Source: Streptomyces davaonensis JCM 4913
GTDB lineage: Bacteria > Actinomycetota > Actinomycetes > Streptomycetales > Streptomycetaceae
Assembly (NCBI RefSeq): GCF_000349325.1
Contig: NC_020504.1
Coordinates: 5,428,053-5,492,052, forward strand
Direction: 5' to 3'
Length of the DNA stretch: 64,000 nt
A program made the translations under genes and the position numbers. The notes beneath the pieces were generated by a model. It worked only from the letters and a program-made list of their open reading frames with translations. It was not told the DNA's origin and ran no database searches. Of this stretch, positions 24,963-34,039 are shown one piece after another (position 1 is the first letter of the stretch; the number at the start of each line of letters is the position of its first letter).

Positions 24963-24979
24963 GCGCGCCTCTCAGGCTC

Positions 24980-25819
24980 TCAGGGGAAGTCGAGCGCGCC
25001 AGGGCCGAGGGGCGGCAGCAGTCCCTCGGCCGCCGCGCGGGTGAGCAGGCCGCGGACCGCCGCGTAGCCGTCCTCGCCGAGACCCGCGGTGAACTCGTTG
25101 ACGTACAGCCCGATGTGCTGGTCGGCGACGGCCGGGTCCATCTCCTGGGCGTGCTCCATGACATAGGGCCGGGACGCCTCGGGGTCGTCCCAAGCGGCCA
25201 GCACCGAGGCGCGGATCGACTCCGCGAGCCGGGTCAGCCGCTCGGTGCCCAGGGAGCGCTTGGCGATGATCGCGCCGAGCGGGATGGGCAGCCCGGTGGT
25301 GTGCTCCCAGTGCTCGCCCATGTCGGCGAGCTTGTGCAGACCGTAGTTCTGGTACGTGAACCGCGCCTCGTGGATGACCAGTCCGGCGTCCACCTTCCCG
25401 TCCCGCACGGCCGGCATGATCTCGTGGAACGGCATCACCACGATCCGCCCGACGCCGCCCGGCAAAGTGTCCGCGGCCCAGAGGCGGAACAGCAGATACG
25501 CCGTCGACCGCTCGCTCGGCACCGCGACCGTACGGCCGGTGAGGTCCATCCCCGCCTCCCGCGTCAGCACCAGCGGCCCGCAGCCCCGGCCGAGCGCTCC
25601 GCCGCAGGGCAGCAGCGTGTACCGGTCCAGGACGTAGGGCAGCACCGCGTACGACACCTTCAGCACGTCGAACTCACCGCGCTCGGCCATGCCGTTGGTG
25701 ATGTCGATGTCCGCGAACGTCACGTCCAGCTCGGGCGCGCCGGGGACGCGGCCGTGGGCCAGGGCGTCGAAGACGAAGGTGTCGTTCGGGCAGGGGGAGT
25801 AGGCGATCTTCAGGCTCAT
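24980..25819 (-). CDS. mqnD: 1,4-dihydroxy-6-naphthoate synthase MqnD (futalosine pathway)
   Basis: 279 residues from ATG 25819. It is a periplasmic-binding-like fold enzyme that converts cyclic dehypoxanthinyl futalosine to 1,4-dihydroxy-6-naphthoate in menaquinone synthesis. Family phrases are IAYSPCPNDTFVFDAL at the start, KVSYAVLPYVLD, PSERSTAYLLFRLW (about 102-115) and DAGLVIHEARFTYQNYGL. The ATG overlaps the mqnB stop as ATGA (25816-25819), so the two are translationally coupled. S. coelicolor has the same mqnB-mqnD neighbours, from memory. The other pathway genes (mqnA, mqnC) are not in this window. Confidence 0.96.
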   Translation of the reverse strand: MSLKIAYSPCPNDTFVFDALAHGRVPGAPELDVTFADIDITNGMAERGEFDVLKVSYAVLPYVLDRYTLLPCGGALGRGCGPLVLTREAGMDLTGRTVAVPSERSTAYLLFRLWAADTLPGGVGRIVVMPFHEIMPAVRDGKVDAGLVIHEARFTYQNYGLHKLADMGEHWEHTTGLPIPLGAIIAKRSLGTERLTRLAESIRASVLAAWDDPEASRPYVMEHAQEMDPAVADQHIGLYVNEFTAGLGEDGYAAVRGLLTRAAAEGLLPPLGPGALDFP

Positions 25820-26448
25820 ACCGACTTCCAACTCTCCAGTACGGGCGTGAGCTTCCCGAAGCCCTCCGTCAGCGCCGCCAGCGCGTCCGCGATGCGCCAG
25901 GAGGCACGGTCGCGGGGGCCGACCGGGTTGGAGACCGCCCGGATCTCCAGCACGGGCACGCCGTGCGCGGCGGCGGCCTCGGCGGCACCGAAGCCCTCCA
26001 TGGCCTCGGCGAGGGCGGTGGGATGGCGCTCGCGCAGCGCTGCGGCGCGGGTGGCGGTGCCGGTCACGGTGGAGACCGTGAGCACGGCGCCGGCCGGGGC
26101 GCCGGTCGCGGTCGCGATCTCCCGTACGAGATCGGCGGGCGGGCGGTGGGTGACGGTGCCGAAGCCGAGCTCGGTGACCGGCACGAAGCCGTCGGGGGTC
26201 TCGGCGCCCAGGTCGGCGGCGGTGATCTCGTCGGCGACGACGAGGGAACCGACGGGGGCGTACGGGGCGAAGCCGCCGGCGATCCCGGCGGAGATCACCA
26301 GGTCGTACGGGGCTTGCGCGAGGGCCGTGGCGGTGCCGGCGGCGGCGCGGGCCGGGCCCACTCCCACGGCGAGCACGTCACCCGGGAACGCCCGTGCCAC
26401 CGCGTCCCGTTCGGCGGGTACCGCGGTGGCCACGAGGATGCGTGCCAG
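25816..26448 (-). CDS. mqnB: Futalosine hydrolase MqnB
   Basis: About 210 residues of the purine-nucleoside-phosphorylase-like nucleosidase fold. MqnB removes hypoxanthine from futalosine to give dehypoxanthinyl futalosine. It reads VATAVPAERDAV, DLVISAGIAGGF (about 50-61) and AMEGFGAAEAA with the ribose-binding Met-Glu, then VPVLEIRAVSN. The start is unusual: ATG is absent. Candidates are CTG 26448 (MARILVATAV, restores the first beta strand), CTG 26460 (overlapping the upstream TGA as CTGA) and GTG 26433 (truncates the strand). It is coupled downstream to mqnD by ATGA. Confidence 0.92.
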   Translation of the reverse strand: MARILVATAVPAERDAVARAFPGDVLAVGVGPARAAAGTATALAQAPYDLVISAGIAGGFAPYAPVGSLVVADEITAADLGAETPDGFVPVTELGFGTVTHRPPADLVREIATATGAPAGAVLTVSTVTGTATRAAALRERHPTALAEAMEGFGAAEAAAAHGVPVLEIRAVSNPVGPRDRASWRIADALAALTEGFGKLTPVLESWKSV

Positions 26449-26456
26449 GGGCGCGA

Positions 26457-26945
26457 TCAGTCGTCCTTCTTCAGCTTGAAGGACCACAGACCGGTGACCG
26501 TCTGGCTCTGCTTCTTGCCGTCGCCGGCCTTGATGGAGACGAGGGTCGAGCTGCCCTGCGCGCCGTACTGGGCGTTGAAGAACACGCTGCCCGGGATCGT
26601 GACGTAGGTCTTGTCGAAGTCGTCGCTGATCGGCTGGCCGTTCATCAGGATCGTCCAACGCTTGTCGGCGATGTCCGGGTCGACACCGATGCGCACGGTC
26701 TCGTCCGGGTCGACGGTGATGGACTTGATGTCGGTGTCCTTCAGGCACTCCGTCAGGTCCGCGGTCTTGAGGGCCTTGCCCTCGCCACCGCAGGTGGCCT
26801 CCTCGCTGACCGAGGACGAACCGACCGTGACTGTGGCCATCGGCGTCGGCTTGTCGCAGGCCGACAGAACGAGCAGTCCGGCGGAAACGGCGCCGGCGGC
26901 GGCGACGGCGCGGCGGCGTCGCAGTGCGGATTGCAGCGTGGTCAT
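26457..26945 (-). CDS. DUF2771 lipoprotein
   Basis: 162 residues. The signal peptide has basic RRRR residues, a hydrophobic core and the lipobox VLSAC with C30 as the lipidated residue. The mature part is a secreted beta-rich domain of the DUF2771 family (ITVDPDETVRIGVDP and SVFFNAQYGAQGSSTLVSI). It heads the leftward DUF2771-mqnB-mqnD run and its stop codon overlaps a possible mqnB start. Function is unknown; the constant link to the mqn genes in Streptomyces is suggestive, but the protein is outside the membrane whereas the Mqn enzymes are cytosolic. Start ATG 26945. Confidence 0.88.
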   Translation of the reverse strand: MTTLQSALRRRRAVAAAGAVSAGLLVLSACDKPTPMATVTVGSSSVSEEATCGGEGKALKTADLTECLKDTDIKSITVDPDETVRIGVDPDIADKRWTILMNGQPISDDFDKTYVTIPGSVFFNAQYGAQGSSTLVSIKAGDGKKQSQTVTGLWSFKLKKDD

Positions 26946-27006
26946 GGGCGAAGGCTATCGGGCGCGTCCTGCGCTCTCTTTACGTGGGGGTACGGCGTGC
27001 CGCGCG

Positions 27007-28431
27007 TTATGCCACCCTCGCGCGCGGGGTGCCGCTGTGCCGGGCCGAGCTGATCAGGCCGCGGACCGTGGTGAGCCAGCCGGCGGCGACGATGGCGGCG
27101 CCCACGGACAGGCCCAGGGCGCCGTTCAGGGGCAGCACGATGCCGATGGCGCCGCCGAGCACCCAGGACATCTGGAGCAGCGTCTCGGAGCGGGCGAAGG
27201 CGGACGTGCGGACCAGCTCCGGCACGTCCCGCTGGATCAGCGCGTCCAGGGACAGCTTGGACAGCGCCTGGGAGAACCCGGCGACCGCGGTGAGGACGGC
27301 CACCAGGGCGGCGCTGAAGAAGGCCGCGGCGATGATCGCGGCGGCCAGCACACAGGCCACGACGACCACGATGATGATCTCCGGGGCGCGTGATCTCAGC
27401 CAGGCCCCGACCGCCGTACCGCAGGCGTTGCCCACTCCGGCCGAGACGGCCACTATCCCCAGCGACACGGCGGCGCTCTGCCCGGCCAGCGGATGCTCGC
27501 GCAGCAGGAAGGCGAGGAAGAAGATCAGGAAGCCGGACAGACAGCGCAGCGCGGCGTTGGCGCCGAGGGCGTGGGTGACGGCGGTGCCGACCGTGCGCAG
27601 CCCCGGCCGCTTGACCGGCTTCAGATGCGGTCCGTGCAGATGCTGGGCGTCCGCCGCCAGCAGCGCGGTGTCCTCGCCCTTGGCCGAGTCGACCTTGGGC
27701 GGGAGCGTGAACGACAGGAACGTCCCCACCATGAAGATCACGAAGGCGCCGTAGAGCGGCCATCTCGCTCCGATGGCCTGGAGCCCGGCGCCGATCGGCG
27801 CGGCCACCGCGGTGGCGAGCAGCCCGCCGAGGGTGACCCGGGAGTTCGCCTTGACCAGCGAGAAGCGGGGCGGCAGCAGCCGGGGCACGACCGCGCTGCG
27901 GACCACGCCGTACGCCTTCGACGCCACCAGGACGCCGAGGGCGGCCGGGTACAGGCCGAGGCTGCCGGTGATCACCGCGCCGGACAGGATCAGCGCCAGG
28001 AAGGCGCGGGCCAGCATCGCGCTCGCCATCGCCGCCCGGCGCCCGTGCGGCACCCGGTCCAGCAGCGGCCCGATCACCGGGGCCAGCAGCGTGAACGGCG
28101 CCATCGTGATGCCGAGGTACAGGGCGACCCGGCCCCGGGCCTCGTCGGTCGGGACGGAGAAGAAGACGGTGGAGGCCAGGGCGACGGTGATCATCATGTC
28201 CCCGGCGCCGTTCACCCCGTGCAGCTCGATCAGCTTGCCGAGGCCCGACTCGCCGGCGCCCTGGGCGTGGGTCGCCTTGCGGATGCCGCGGGCGGTGCCG
28301 GTGACCGGAAGATGCAGGGCACGTCCGACGGAGCGGACGGCACCGCCGACTCGGCCCGAACCGCCGCCTCGACTGCGGCCCCTGTCCCCACCGACCCCGG
28401 TGGCTCCTTGAGGCGTCCGCGCGGCTGCCAC
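27007..28431 (-). CDS. Major facilitator superfamily transporter
   Basis: 474 residues with about twelve hydrophobic helices. Basic N-terminal residues are followed by HGVNGAGDMMITVALASTVFF (TM1) and RGRVALYLGITMAPFTLLAPVIGPLLDRVPHGRR, where DRVPHGRR is the cytosolic MFS loop motif between helices 2 and 3. No substrate is suggested by sequence. The GTG start at 28431 (MAAARTPQGATG) is the only plausible one before the first helix; further upstream reading is antisense to another gene. It diverges from the DUF3027 gene across a 273-bp gap (28432-28704) where I see only promoters. Confidence 0.88.
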   Translation of the reverse strand: MAAARTPQGATGVGGDRGRSRGGGSGRVGGAVRSVGRALHLPVTGTARGIRKATHAQGAGESGLGKLIELHGVNGAGDMMITVALASTVFFSVPTDEARGRVALYLGITMAPFTLLAPVIGPLLDRVPHGRRAAMASAMLARAFLALILSGAVITGSLGLYPAALGVLVASKAYGVVRSAVVPRLLPPRFSLVKANSRVTLGGLLATAVAAPIGAGLQAIGARWPLYGAFVIFMVGTFLSFTLPPKVDSAKGEDTALLAADAQHLHGPHLKPVKRPGLRTVGTAVTHALGANAALRCLSGFLIFFLAFLLREHPLAGQSAAVSLGIVAVSAGVGNACGTAVGAWLRSRAPEIIIVVVVACVLAAAIIAAAFFSAALVAVLTAVAGFSQALSKLSLDALIQRDVPELVRTSAFARSETLLQMSWVLGGAIGIVLPLNGALGLSVGAAIVAAGWLTTVRGLISSARHSGTPRARVA

Positions 28432-28704
28432 GACGTCATAGTGCCCCGAGATGGGCCTGCGTAGTGCGGTTACCGCGCGTATGGGCGCGGCTTTGTCAGT
28501 GGTTTGCGACCGTCGGTGTAGGCCGAGCGCCGGTGAGCAGGTAGCGTGCGTATCTCGGCCATCCCGCAGAATGGATGGTGACAGGTGCGCCCGAGTGCGA
28601 GGGGGCGCGGACGTCGACGCGGTCCCACGGTCCGCTCCGTCCGCCCGCCCCGCCGCCTTCAGGCAGCCGCACCAGAGAGACGGCGTAGGAGAGAAGCGAT
28701 ACCT

Positions 28705-29631
28705 GTGAGCGCAGCGACCACGCGAAGCCGCACCCCCGACCGCCTGTGCGCCGAGGCGATCGACCTCGCCCGCACCGCCGCCGAGGAGGCCGCCGCTCCC
28801 GGCGTCGTAGGGGAGCACGCGGGGCTGGTCTCCGAGGGCGACCGGGTCGTCACGCACTTCTTCGAGTGCAAGGAACTCGGCTACCGCGGCTGGCGCTGGG
28901 CCGTCACCGTGGCCCGGGCCTCCCGCGCGAAGATCGTCACCCTGGACGAGGTCGTGCTCCTCCCAGGACCGGACGCCCTCCTCGCGCCCGAGTGGGTGCC
29001 CTGGAGCGAGCGGCTGCGCCCCGGCGACATGGGCCCCGGCGACCTCCTGCCCACCGACGCCGAGGACCTCCGCCTGGAGCCCGGCTACTCCGGCGAGGAC
29101 GAGCCGGTACCCAGCTCGCCCGTCTCGCACGAGATGGCCGAACTGGTCGAGGCGGAGGACGCCGAGGTCACCGGCGGGGCCCCCGCGAACCTCCCGGTCG
29201 CCCCGACCCGTGGCTCGATCGCCGCGGTCGCCGAGGAGCTCGGCATGCGCCGGGCCCGGGTCCTGTCCCGCTACGGCCTCCATGTCGCCGCCGACCGCTG
29301 GGAGGAGTCGTTCGGCGCCAAGACCCCGATGGCGCAGGCCGCCCCCGCCGCGTGTGTCAGCTGCGGCTTCCTGATGCCGCTGGGCGGCTCCCTGGGCCAG
29401 GCCTTCGGCGTCTGCGCCAACGAGTTCGCCCCCGCGGACGGCCGCGTGGTCTCCCTGACCTACGGCTGCGGCGGCCACTCCGAGGCGGCCGTCATGCCCA
29501 AGCCCCCGCAGCCGGCGGCACCGGTGATCGACGAGACGACGGTGGACCCCTTCCCGCTGCGCCCGGCGTCGGATTCCGGTTCGGTACCGGCGGTGTCGGA
29601 CGAGGACGCGGCGGATCTCGGCCACTCGTAG
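28705..29631 (+). CDS. DUF3027 domain protein
   Basis: 308 residues from GTG 28705 behind AGGAG (28687-28691). It matches the actinobacterial DUF3027 family: the front part reads DRVVTHFFECKELGYRGWRWAVTVARA (about 47-73) and the back part holds a possible zinc site with CVSCGF, GVCANEF and YGCGGHSE (about 220-265). No signal peptide. The neighbouring downstream gene is a large sacsin-like ATPase, 116 bp away in the same direction, so they may be co-transcribed. The molecular function is unknown. Confidence 0.85.
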   Translation: MSAATTRSRTPDRLCAEAIDLARTAAEEAAAPGVVGEHAGLVSEGDRVVTHFFECKELGYRGWRWAVTVARASRAKIVTLDEVVLLPGPDALLAPEWVPWSERLRPGDMGPGDLLPTDAEDLRLEPGYSGEDEPVPSSPVSHEMAELVEAEDAEVTGGAPANLPVAPTRGSIAAVAEELGMRRARVLSRYGLHVAADRWEESFGAKTPMAQAAPAACVSCGFLMPLGGSLGQAFGVCANEFAPADGRVVSLTYGCGGHSEAAVMPKPPQPAAPVIDETTVDPFPLRPASDSGSVPAVSDEDAADLGHS

Positions 29632-29747
29632 GTTTGCCCGGGGCCGGACTCGGGTCACTCGCAGGGCGCGGCAGGTAAATTTCAGCCTGCCCGGCGCCAA
29701 CCAACCCGCACCGGACACAGCGGCGGCCGGCGATGAGTGGAGTGAAC

Positions 29748-32700
29748 GTGAGCAAGTTCGTGCGGCCGGCCGTCGAGGGTGCGGATCCGTTCGGGACGGC
29801 CCGGCTGCGGCGTGGGGTGCTGGACGCCTGGGCCACCAGCCCGGCCCGGTTCCGGGAGGACGCCAACGCCGAGGAGGACCTCGTCCTCGGCGGCTACCGG
29901 GACCGCCTCGTCGTGGAGCTCGCGCAGAACGCCGCCGACGCCGCCGCCCGCGCGGGCGTGCCCGGACGGCTCCGGCTCACCCTGCGCGACGGCGTCCTCG
30001 TCGCCGCCAACACCGGCGCCCCGCTGGACGCCGCCGGTGTCGAGTCGCTCTCCACGCTCCGCGCCTCCGCCAAACGCGACACGCCGTCCATCGGCCGCTT
30101 CGGCGTCGGTTTCGCCGCCGTTCTCTCCGTCACCGACGAGCCCGCCGTGGTCGGCCGGCACGGCGGCGTCCGCTGGTCCCTGGCCGAGGCCCGGGAGTTC
30201 GCCGCCGACACCGCCCGGCACAGCCCCGGCCTCGGCGACGAGATCCGGCGCCGCGACGGACACGTCCCGCTGCTGAGGCTCCCGTTCGCCGCCGAGGGCA
30301 CCGCCCCCGCCCCCTACGACACGGCCGTCATCCTGCCGCTGCGCGACACGGCCGCCGCCGACCTCGCCGAACGGCTCCTGAACGCCGTCGACGACGCCCT
30401 CCTGCTCGCCCTGCCCGGGCTCACCGAGGTCGTCATCGAGACCGACAGCGTGCGCACGGTCAGCCGTCGCACCGACGGCGTCTTCACCGTCGTGGAGGAC
30501 TCGCGGGACGGCATCACCCACTGGCGCACCGCCGTCGCGCACGGTCCGCTCACCCCCGAGCTGCTGGCCGACCGGCCGGTGGAGGAGCGGCTGCGGCCGC
30601 ACTGGTCGGTCACCTGGGCCGTGCCCGCCGACGCGGAGGGGGCGCCCATCCGGCCGCGCATCAGTCCCGTCGTGCACGCCCCGACGCCCAGCGACGAGGC
30701 CCTCGGGGTGCCCGCGCTGCTCATCGCGTCCTTCCCGCTGGACACCACCCGGCGGCACGCGGCGCCCGGCCCGCTGACCGACTTCCTGGTGGAGCGCGCC
30801 GCCGACGCCTACGCCGGGATGCTCGCCGAGTGGCGGCCGGTGACCGCCGGGATCATCGACCTGGTGCCGGGGCCGCTCGGCAAGGGCGAGCTGGACGGGG
30901 CGCTGCGGGCGGCGATCCTGGAGCGGCTGCCGCGCACCGCGTTCCTCCCGCCGGCCGCCGAGGCCACCGACGATCTCCCCGAGTCGCTGCGGCCCCGGGA
31001 GGCGGAGGTGGTGGAAGGCGCGGGCGCGGAGACCGTACAGGTCCTCGCCGAGGTGCTGCCCACCCTGCTGCCCGCCGGTCTGGAACGGCGCGTGGAGCTG
31101 CGCACGCTCGGCGTGGCCCGGGTGCCGTTGACCGACGCCGTCGACCGGCTGGCCGGTCTGGAGAAGGACCCCGGCTGGTGGCGGCGGCTCTACGACAGCC
31201 TCGCCGGCGTCGACCCCGACCGGCTCACCGGGCTGCCCGTGCCGCTGGCCGACGGGCGGACCACGATCGGCCCCCGCCAGATCCTGCTGCCCTCCGTCGA
31301 AGGCGCCGGGATCGAACCGGAGGTGCTGGCCCGGCTCGGTCTGAAGGTCGCTCACCCGGACGCCGCCCACCCGCTGCTGGAGAAGCTCGGCGCGCTGCCC
31401 GCCACCCCGCGCGCCGTGCTGACCACCCCGCAGGTGCGGGCCGCGGTCGCCGCCTCCCTGGACGACGAGGGCGGACTGGACTGGGAGCAGGACACGCTGG
31501 ATGCCGAGGAGCTGGCCGACACCGTGCTGGCCCTGGTCCGGGACGCCGACCTCGAACCCGGCGACGAGCCCTGGCTCGGCGCGCTCGCCCTGCCCGACGA
31601 GGAGGGGGAGTTGGCCCCCGCGGGCGAACTGGTCCTGCCCGGCAGCCCCTTCCACCAGGTCATGCGCGAGGGCGAACTCGCCGCCGTGGACGCCGAACTG
31701 GCCGACAAGTGGGGCGAACAGCCCCTGGCGGCCTGCGGAGTGCTGGCCGGCTTCGCGCTCGTCCGGGCCACGGACGTCGTCCTCGACCCCGACGAACTGG
31801 AGCCCCGCGAAGGCGACTTCGCCGAGCCCGACGACGCCGGACTGCTGGACGCCGTGGACGTCTGGAGCGAGGACATCCTCGACCGCTTCCCGGACACCCC
31901 GGTGCCGCCGGTGGCCACCGAACTGATCGCCGTACGCGACCTGGATCTGGTCGACGACGACAAGTGGCCCCAGGCCCTCGCTCTCCTGGCCCAGCCCCCG
32001 CTCCGGGACGCCCTCACCCAGCAGGTCCGCATCCTCCTCCCGGATGGCACGCACGAGGTCGTACGGCCCTACACCGCCTGGTGGCTGCGCGGGCACCCGG
32101 TGCTCGACGGCCGCCGCCCCGCAGGTCTCCTCGCCGCCGGCGGCGACCCGCTGCTGCGCGGCCTGTACGACGAGGCCGACGCGACCGGGTTCGACGACGA
32201 ACAGGTGCTGCGGGCGCTGGGCGTGCGGACATCGGTGGCGGCCCTGCTCGACGAACCCGGCGGTGCCGCGGAACTCCTTGACCGGCTCGCCGACCCCGAA
32301 CGCCAGGTGACCGGCGCCCAACTGCACGCCCTGTACGGCTCCCTGGCCGACCTCGACCCCGAGCAGGTGACGCTGCCGGACGAGCTGCGGGCCGTGGTCG
32401 ACGGCCGGGTCGAGGTGGTGGACGCGGCGGACGCCGTGGTCGTCGACTCGCCCGACCTGCTCCCCTTCACCGAGGGCGTCCCGCTGCTCCCGGTACGGCC
32501 GGCGCGCGCCGCCGAGCTGGCCGAGCTGTTCCAGGTGCGGCGGCTGAGCGAGTCCGTCACGGGCGAGGTCGACTCGGAGGGCACCGAGCACGACGTACCG
32601 GAGTCGGTGGCGGTGCTGCTGGGTCCGCGGACGCCGTCCTCGTACGTCGAGCACGAGGAACTCGTCGTGGACGGCGTGGAGATCGACTGGCGGCTCACCG

Positions 32701-32852
32701 ACGACGGCGTCCTGCACGCCGCGACCCTGGAGGGCGTCGCCGCGGGCCTCGCCTGGGCGGCCGGGCAGTGGCCGCGCCGCTTCGAGGTGGCGGCGCTGCT
32801 GGAGGACCCGTCCCGGACCCGGGAACTGGCCCGGGACCGCTGGTTCGACTGA
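29748..32852 (+). CDS. Sacsin/Hsp90-like GHKL ATPase, very large
   Basis: 1034 residues. The amino end has a Bergerat (GHKL) ATP-binding site: VELAQNAADA (about 56-65, Mg-binding Asn), DGVLVAANTG and GRFGVGFAAV (lid glycines). This is the sacsin N-terminal/Hsp90-like arrangement. The remaining 850 residues are acidic, Leu/Asp/Pro rich and helical, with no other domain I recognise. I start it at GTG 29748 (MSKFVRP) because GGAG lies 5-8 nt upstream; ATG 29733 would add five residues. Sacsin and Hsp90 domains fold or remodel proteins, so a chaperone role is inferred. It is followed by a long hairpin. Confidence 0.85.
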   Translation: MSKFVRPAVEGADPFGTARLRRGVLDAWATSPARFREDANAEEDLVLGGYRDRLVVELAQNAADAAARAGVPGRLRLTLRDGVLVAANTGAPLDAAGVESLSTLRASAKRDTPSIGRFGVGFAAVLSVTDEPAVVGRHGGVRWSLAEAREFAADTARHSPGLGDEIRRRDGHVPLLRLPFAAEGTAPAPYDTAVILPLRDTAAADLAERLLNAVDDALLLALPGLTEVVIETDSVRTVSRRTDGVFTVVEDSRDGITHWRTAVAHGPLTPELLADRPVEERLRPHWSVTWAVPADAEGAPIRPRISPVVHAPTPSDEALGVPALLIASFPLDTTRRHAAPGPLTDFLVERAADAYAGMLAEWRPVTAGIIDLVPGPLGKGELDGALRAAILERLPRTAFLPPAAEATDDLPESLRPREAEVVEGAGAETVQVLAEVLPTLLPAGLERRVELRTLGVARVPLTDAVDRLAGLEKDPGWWRRLYDSLAGVDPDRLTGLPVPLADGRTTIGPRQILLPSVEGAGIEPEVLARLGLKVAHPDAAHPLLEKLGALPATPRAVLTTPQVRAAVAASLDDEGGLDWEQDTLDAEELADTVLALVRDADLEPGDEPWLGALALPDEEGELAPAGELVLPGSPFHQVMREGELAAVDAELADKWGEQPLAACGVLAGFALVRATDVVLDPDELEPREGDFAEPDDAGLLDAVDVWSEDILDRFPDTPVPPVATELIAVRDLDLVDDDKWPQALALLAQPPLRDALTQQVRILLPDGTHEVVRPYTAWWLRGHPVLDGRRPAGLLAAGGDPLLRGLYDEADATGFDDEQVLRALGVRTSVAALLDEPGGAAELLDRLADPERQVTGAQLHALYGSLADLDPEQVTLPDELRAVVDGRVEVVDAADAVVVDSPDLLPFTEGVPLLPVRPARAAELAELFQVRRLSESVTGEVDSEGTEHDVPESVAVLLGPRTPSSYVEHEELVVDGVEIDWRLTDDGVLHAATLEGVAAGLAWAAGQWPRRFEVAALLEDPSRTRELARDRWFD

Positions 32853-32961
32853 GGGCCTCACCCGGCCTCAAGAATTTCCGCACAAAATCTTCGTACGACG
32901 TACAACCATTCGCATGCGTCACAGATCTGATCATGCGAGCCAACAGGCTCCACGATCACTT

Positions 32962-33010
32962 GGGCCCCGACCGGACGACGAGCCGTAGGGAACGACCACC
33001 GTCGGGGCCC
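32962..33010. terminator. Long-loop hairpin after the sacsin-like gene
   Basis: A perfect 10-bp stem GGGCCCCGAC (32962-32971) with GTCGGGGCCC (33001-33010) around a 29-nt loop. It may terminate the upstream transcript or form part of the leader of the secreted-protein gene at 33030. Confidence 0.6.
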
Positions 33011-33029
33011 CTCTCCACGTGGGGAAAAC

Positions 33030-33890
33030 ATGCGTATGCGAGCCACTGTGGTCGCCGTCTCCGGCGCCCTGGCCCTGTCCGCCCTCGCTGTCCCGGCCGC
33101 GCAGGCCGACTCGCGGGACGCCGCGAGCATCGACAAGCCGAGCGTCGCCGAGCGCTTCGGCGCCTCGTCCGCCAAGTCGGCGTTCAGCACGGCCGCCGAC
33201 GTGCCCACCGTCTCCAACGTGACGGTGAACGCGGGCAAGAACCTCGTCTTCGGCACCACCACCGTCAAGACCTTCAACGTGTCCCTCACCGCCACGCACG
33301 CGAGCGGCATCGCGGACGCGTACATCGACCTGTGGCACGGCACCGACCCGGTGAACGACATCGACGGCTACTTCCCGCCGAACGAGGAAGCCGCCACCTG
33401 CACCGCGGTCAGCGCCACCACGTCGAACTGCAAGCTGACCATCACGGCCAGCACGTACGACAACCTGCTGTTCAACTCGCTGGCCGGCAACTGGCACGTC
33501 ACCGCGGCCGCGCTGTCCAACGACGGCGAGATCTACCTGAACGACTTCTACAAGACCCACAAGGTCCAGCGCGCGGCGAAGCTGACGGTCAACGCCTCCC
33601 CGGAGCCGGTGGCGAAGGGCAAGACCATCACGGTCTCCGGCAAGCTGACCCGCGCCAACTGGGAGACCCTCGGCTACTCGGGCATGCCCAGCGGCCAGAG
33701 CGTCGTGCTTCAGTTCCGTAAGAAGGACAGCACCACCTACAGCAACGTCAAGGGCATCAAGACCCTCTCGGGTGGCGCCCTGAAGACCACGGTCACCGCC
33801 TCCACGGACGGCTACTACCGCTTCACGTACGCGGGCATCACGAGCACCGCGGCGGTCAACGCCACGGGTGACTTCGTCGACGTGCAGTAA
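33030..33890 (+). CDS. Secreted protein, tandem paralogue 1
   Basis: 286 residues. A signal peptide (MRMRATVVAVSGALALSALA, then VPAAQA) is cleaved after about A26. The mature protein has a variable amino half (30-170, beta-rich, with one Cys pair at CTAVSATTSNC) and a conserved carboxy domain (about 180-286) starting LTVNASPEPVAKGKTITV and ending GDFVDVQ, with TTVTASTDGYYRFTYAGI. This resembles an immunoglobulin-like secreted domain, but I cannot assign a family name. No anchor or LPxTG is present, so it is exported free. The neighbour at 34040 is its paralogue. Confidence 0.78.
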   Translation: MRMRATVVAVSGALALSALAVPAAQADSRDAASIDKPSVAERFGASSAKSAFSTAADVPTVSNVTVNAGKNLVFGTTTVKTFNVSLTATHASGIADAYIDLWHGTDPVNDIDGYFPPNEEAATCTAVSATTSNCKLTITASTYDNLLFNSLAGNWHVTAAALSNDGEIYLNDFYKTHKVQRAAKLTVNASPEPVAKGKTITVSGKLTRANWETLGYSGMPSGQSVVLQFRKKDSTTYSNVKGIKTLSGGALKTTVTASTDGYYRFTYAGITSTAAVNATGDFVDVQ

Positions 33891-33909
33891 GCACCGCTCG
33901 ATCGCTCGA

Positions 33910-33942
33910 CGTCCGGCCCCGGAAGCCATCCGGGGCCGGACG
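33910..33942 (+). terminator. Intrinsic terminator between the secreted paralogues
   Basis: A perfect 14-bp stem CGTCCGGCCCCGGA (33910-33923) with 33929-33942 around a 5-nt AGCCA loop, 19 bp after the first paralogue. The two genes are therefore transcribed separately. Confidence 0.9.
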
Positions 33943-34039
33943 TCCGCGTTTTGGGGGTGTGCGGGGCAACCGAACGCCCCTCGCGCCCCTCTGATCATGT
34001 GGAGCATCCAGGCTCCCTTCACGACCATTTGGGGAACGC

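Noticed and set aside
28432..29718. Long upstream extension of the leftward MFS gene to 29718
   Set aside because: It would be antisense to the DUF3027 gene and lacks any membrane helix; the GTG at 28431 suffices.
29682..32861. A 1059-codon - strand open frame
   Set aside because: Antisense to the sacsin-like ATPase, with no recognisable motif and extreme Gly/Arg/Val composition.
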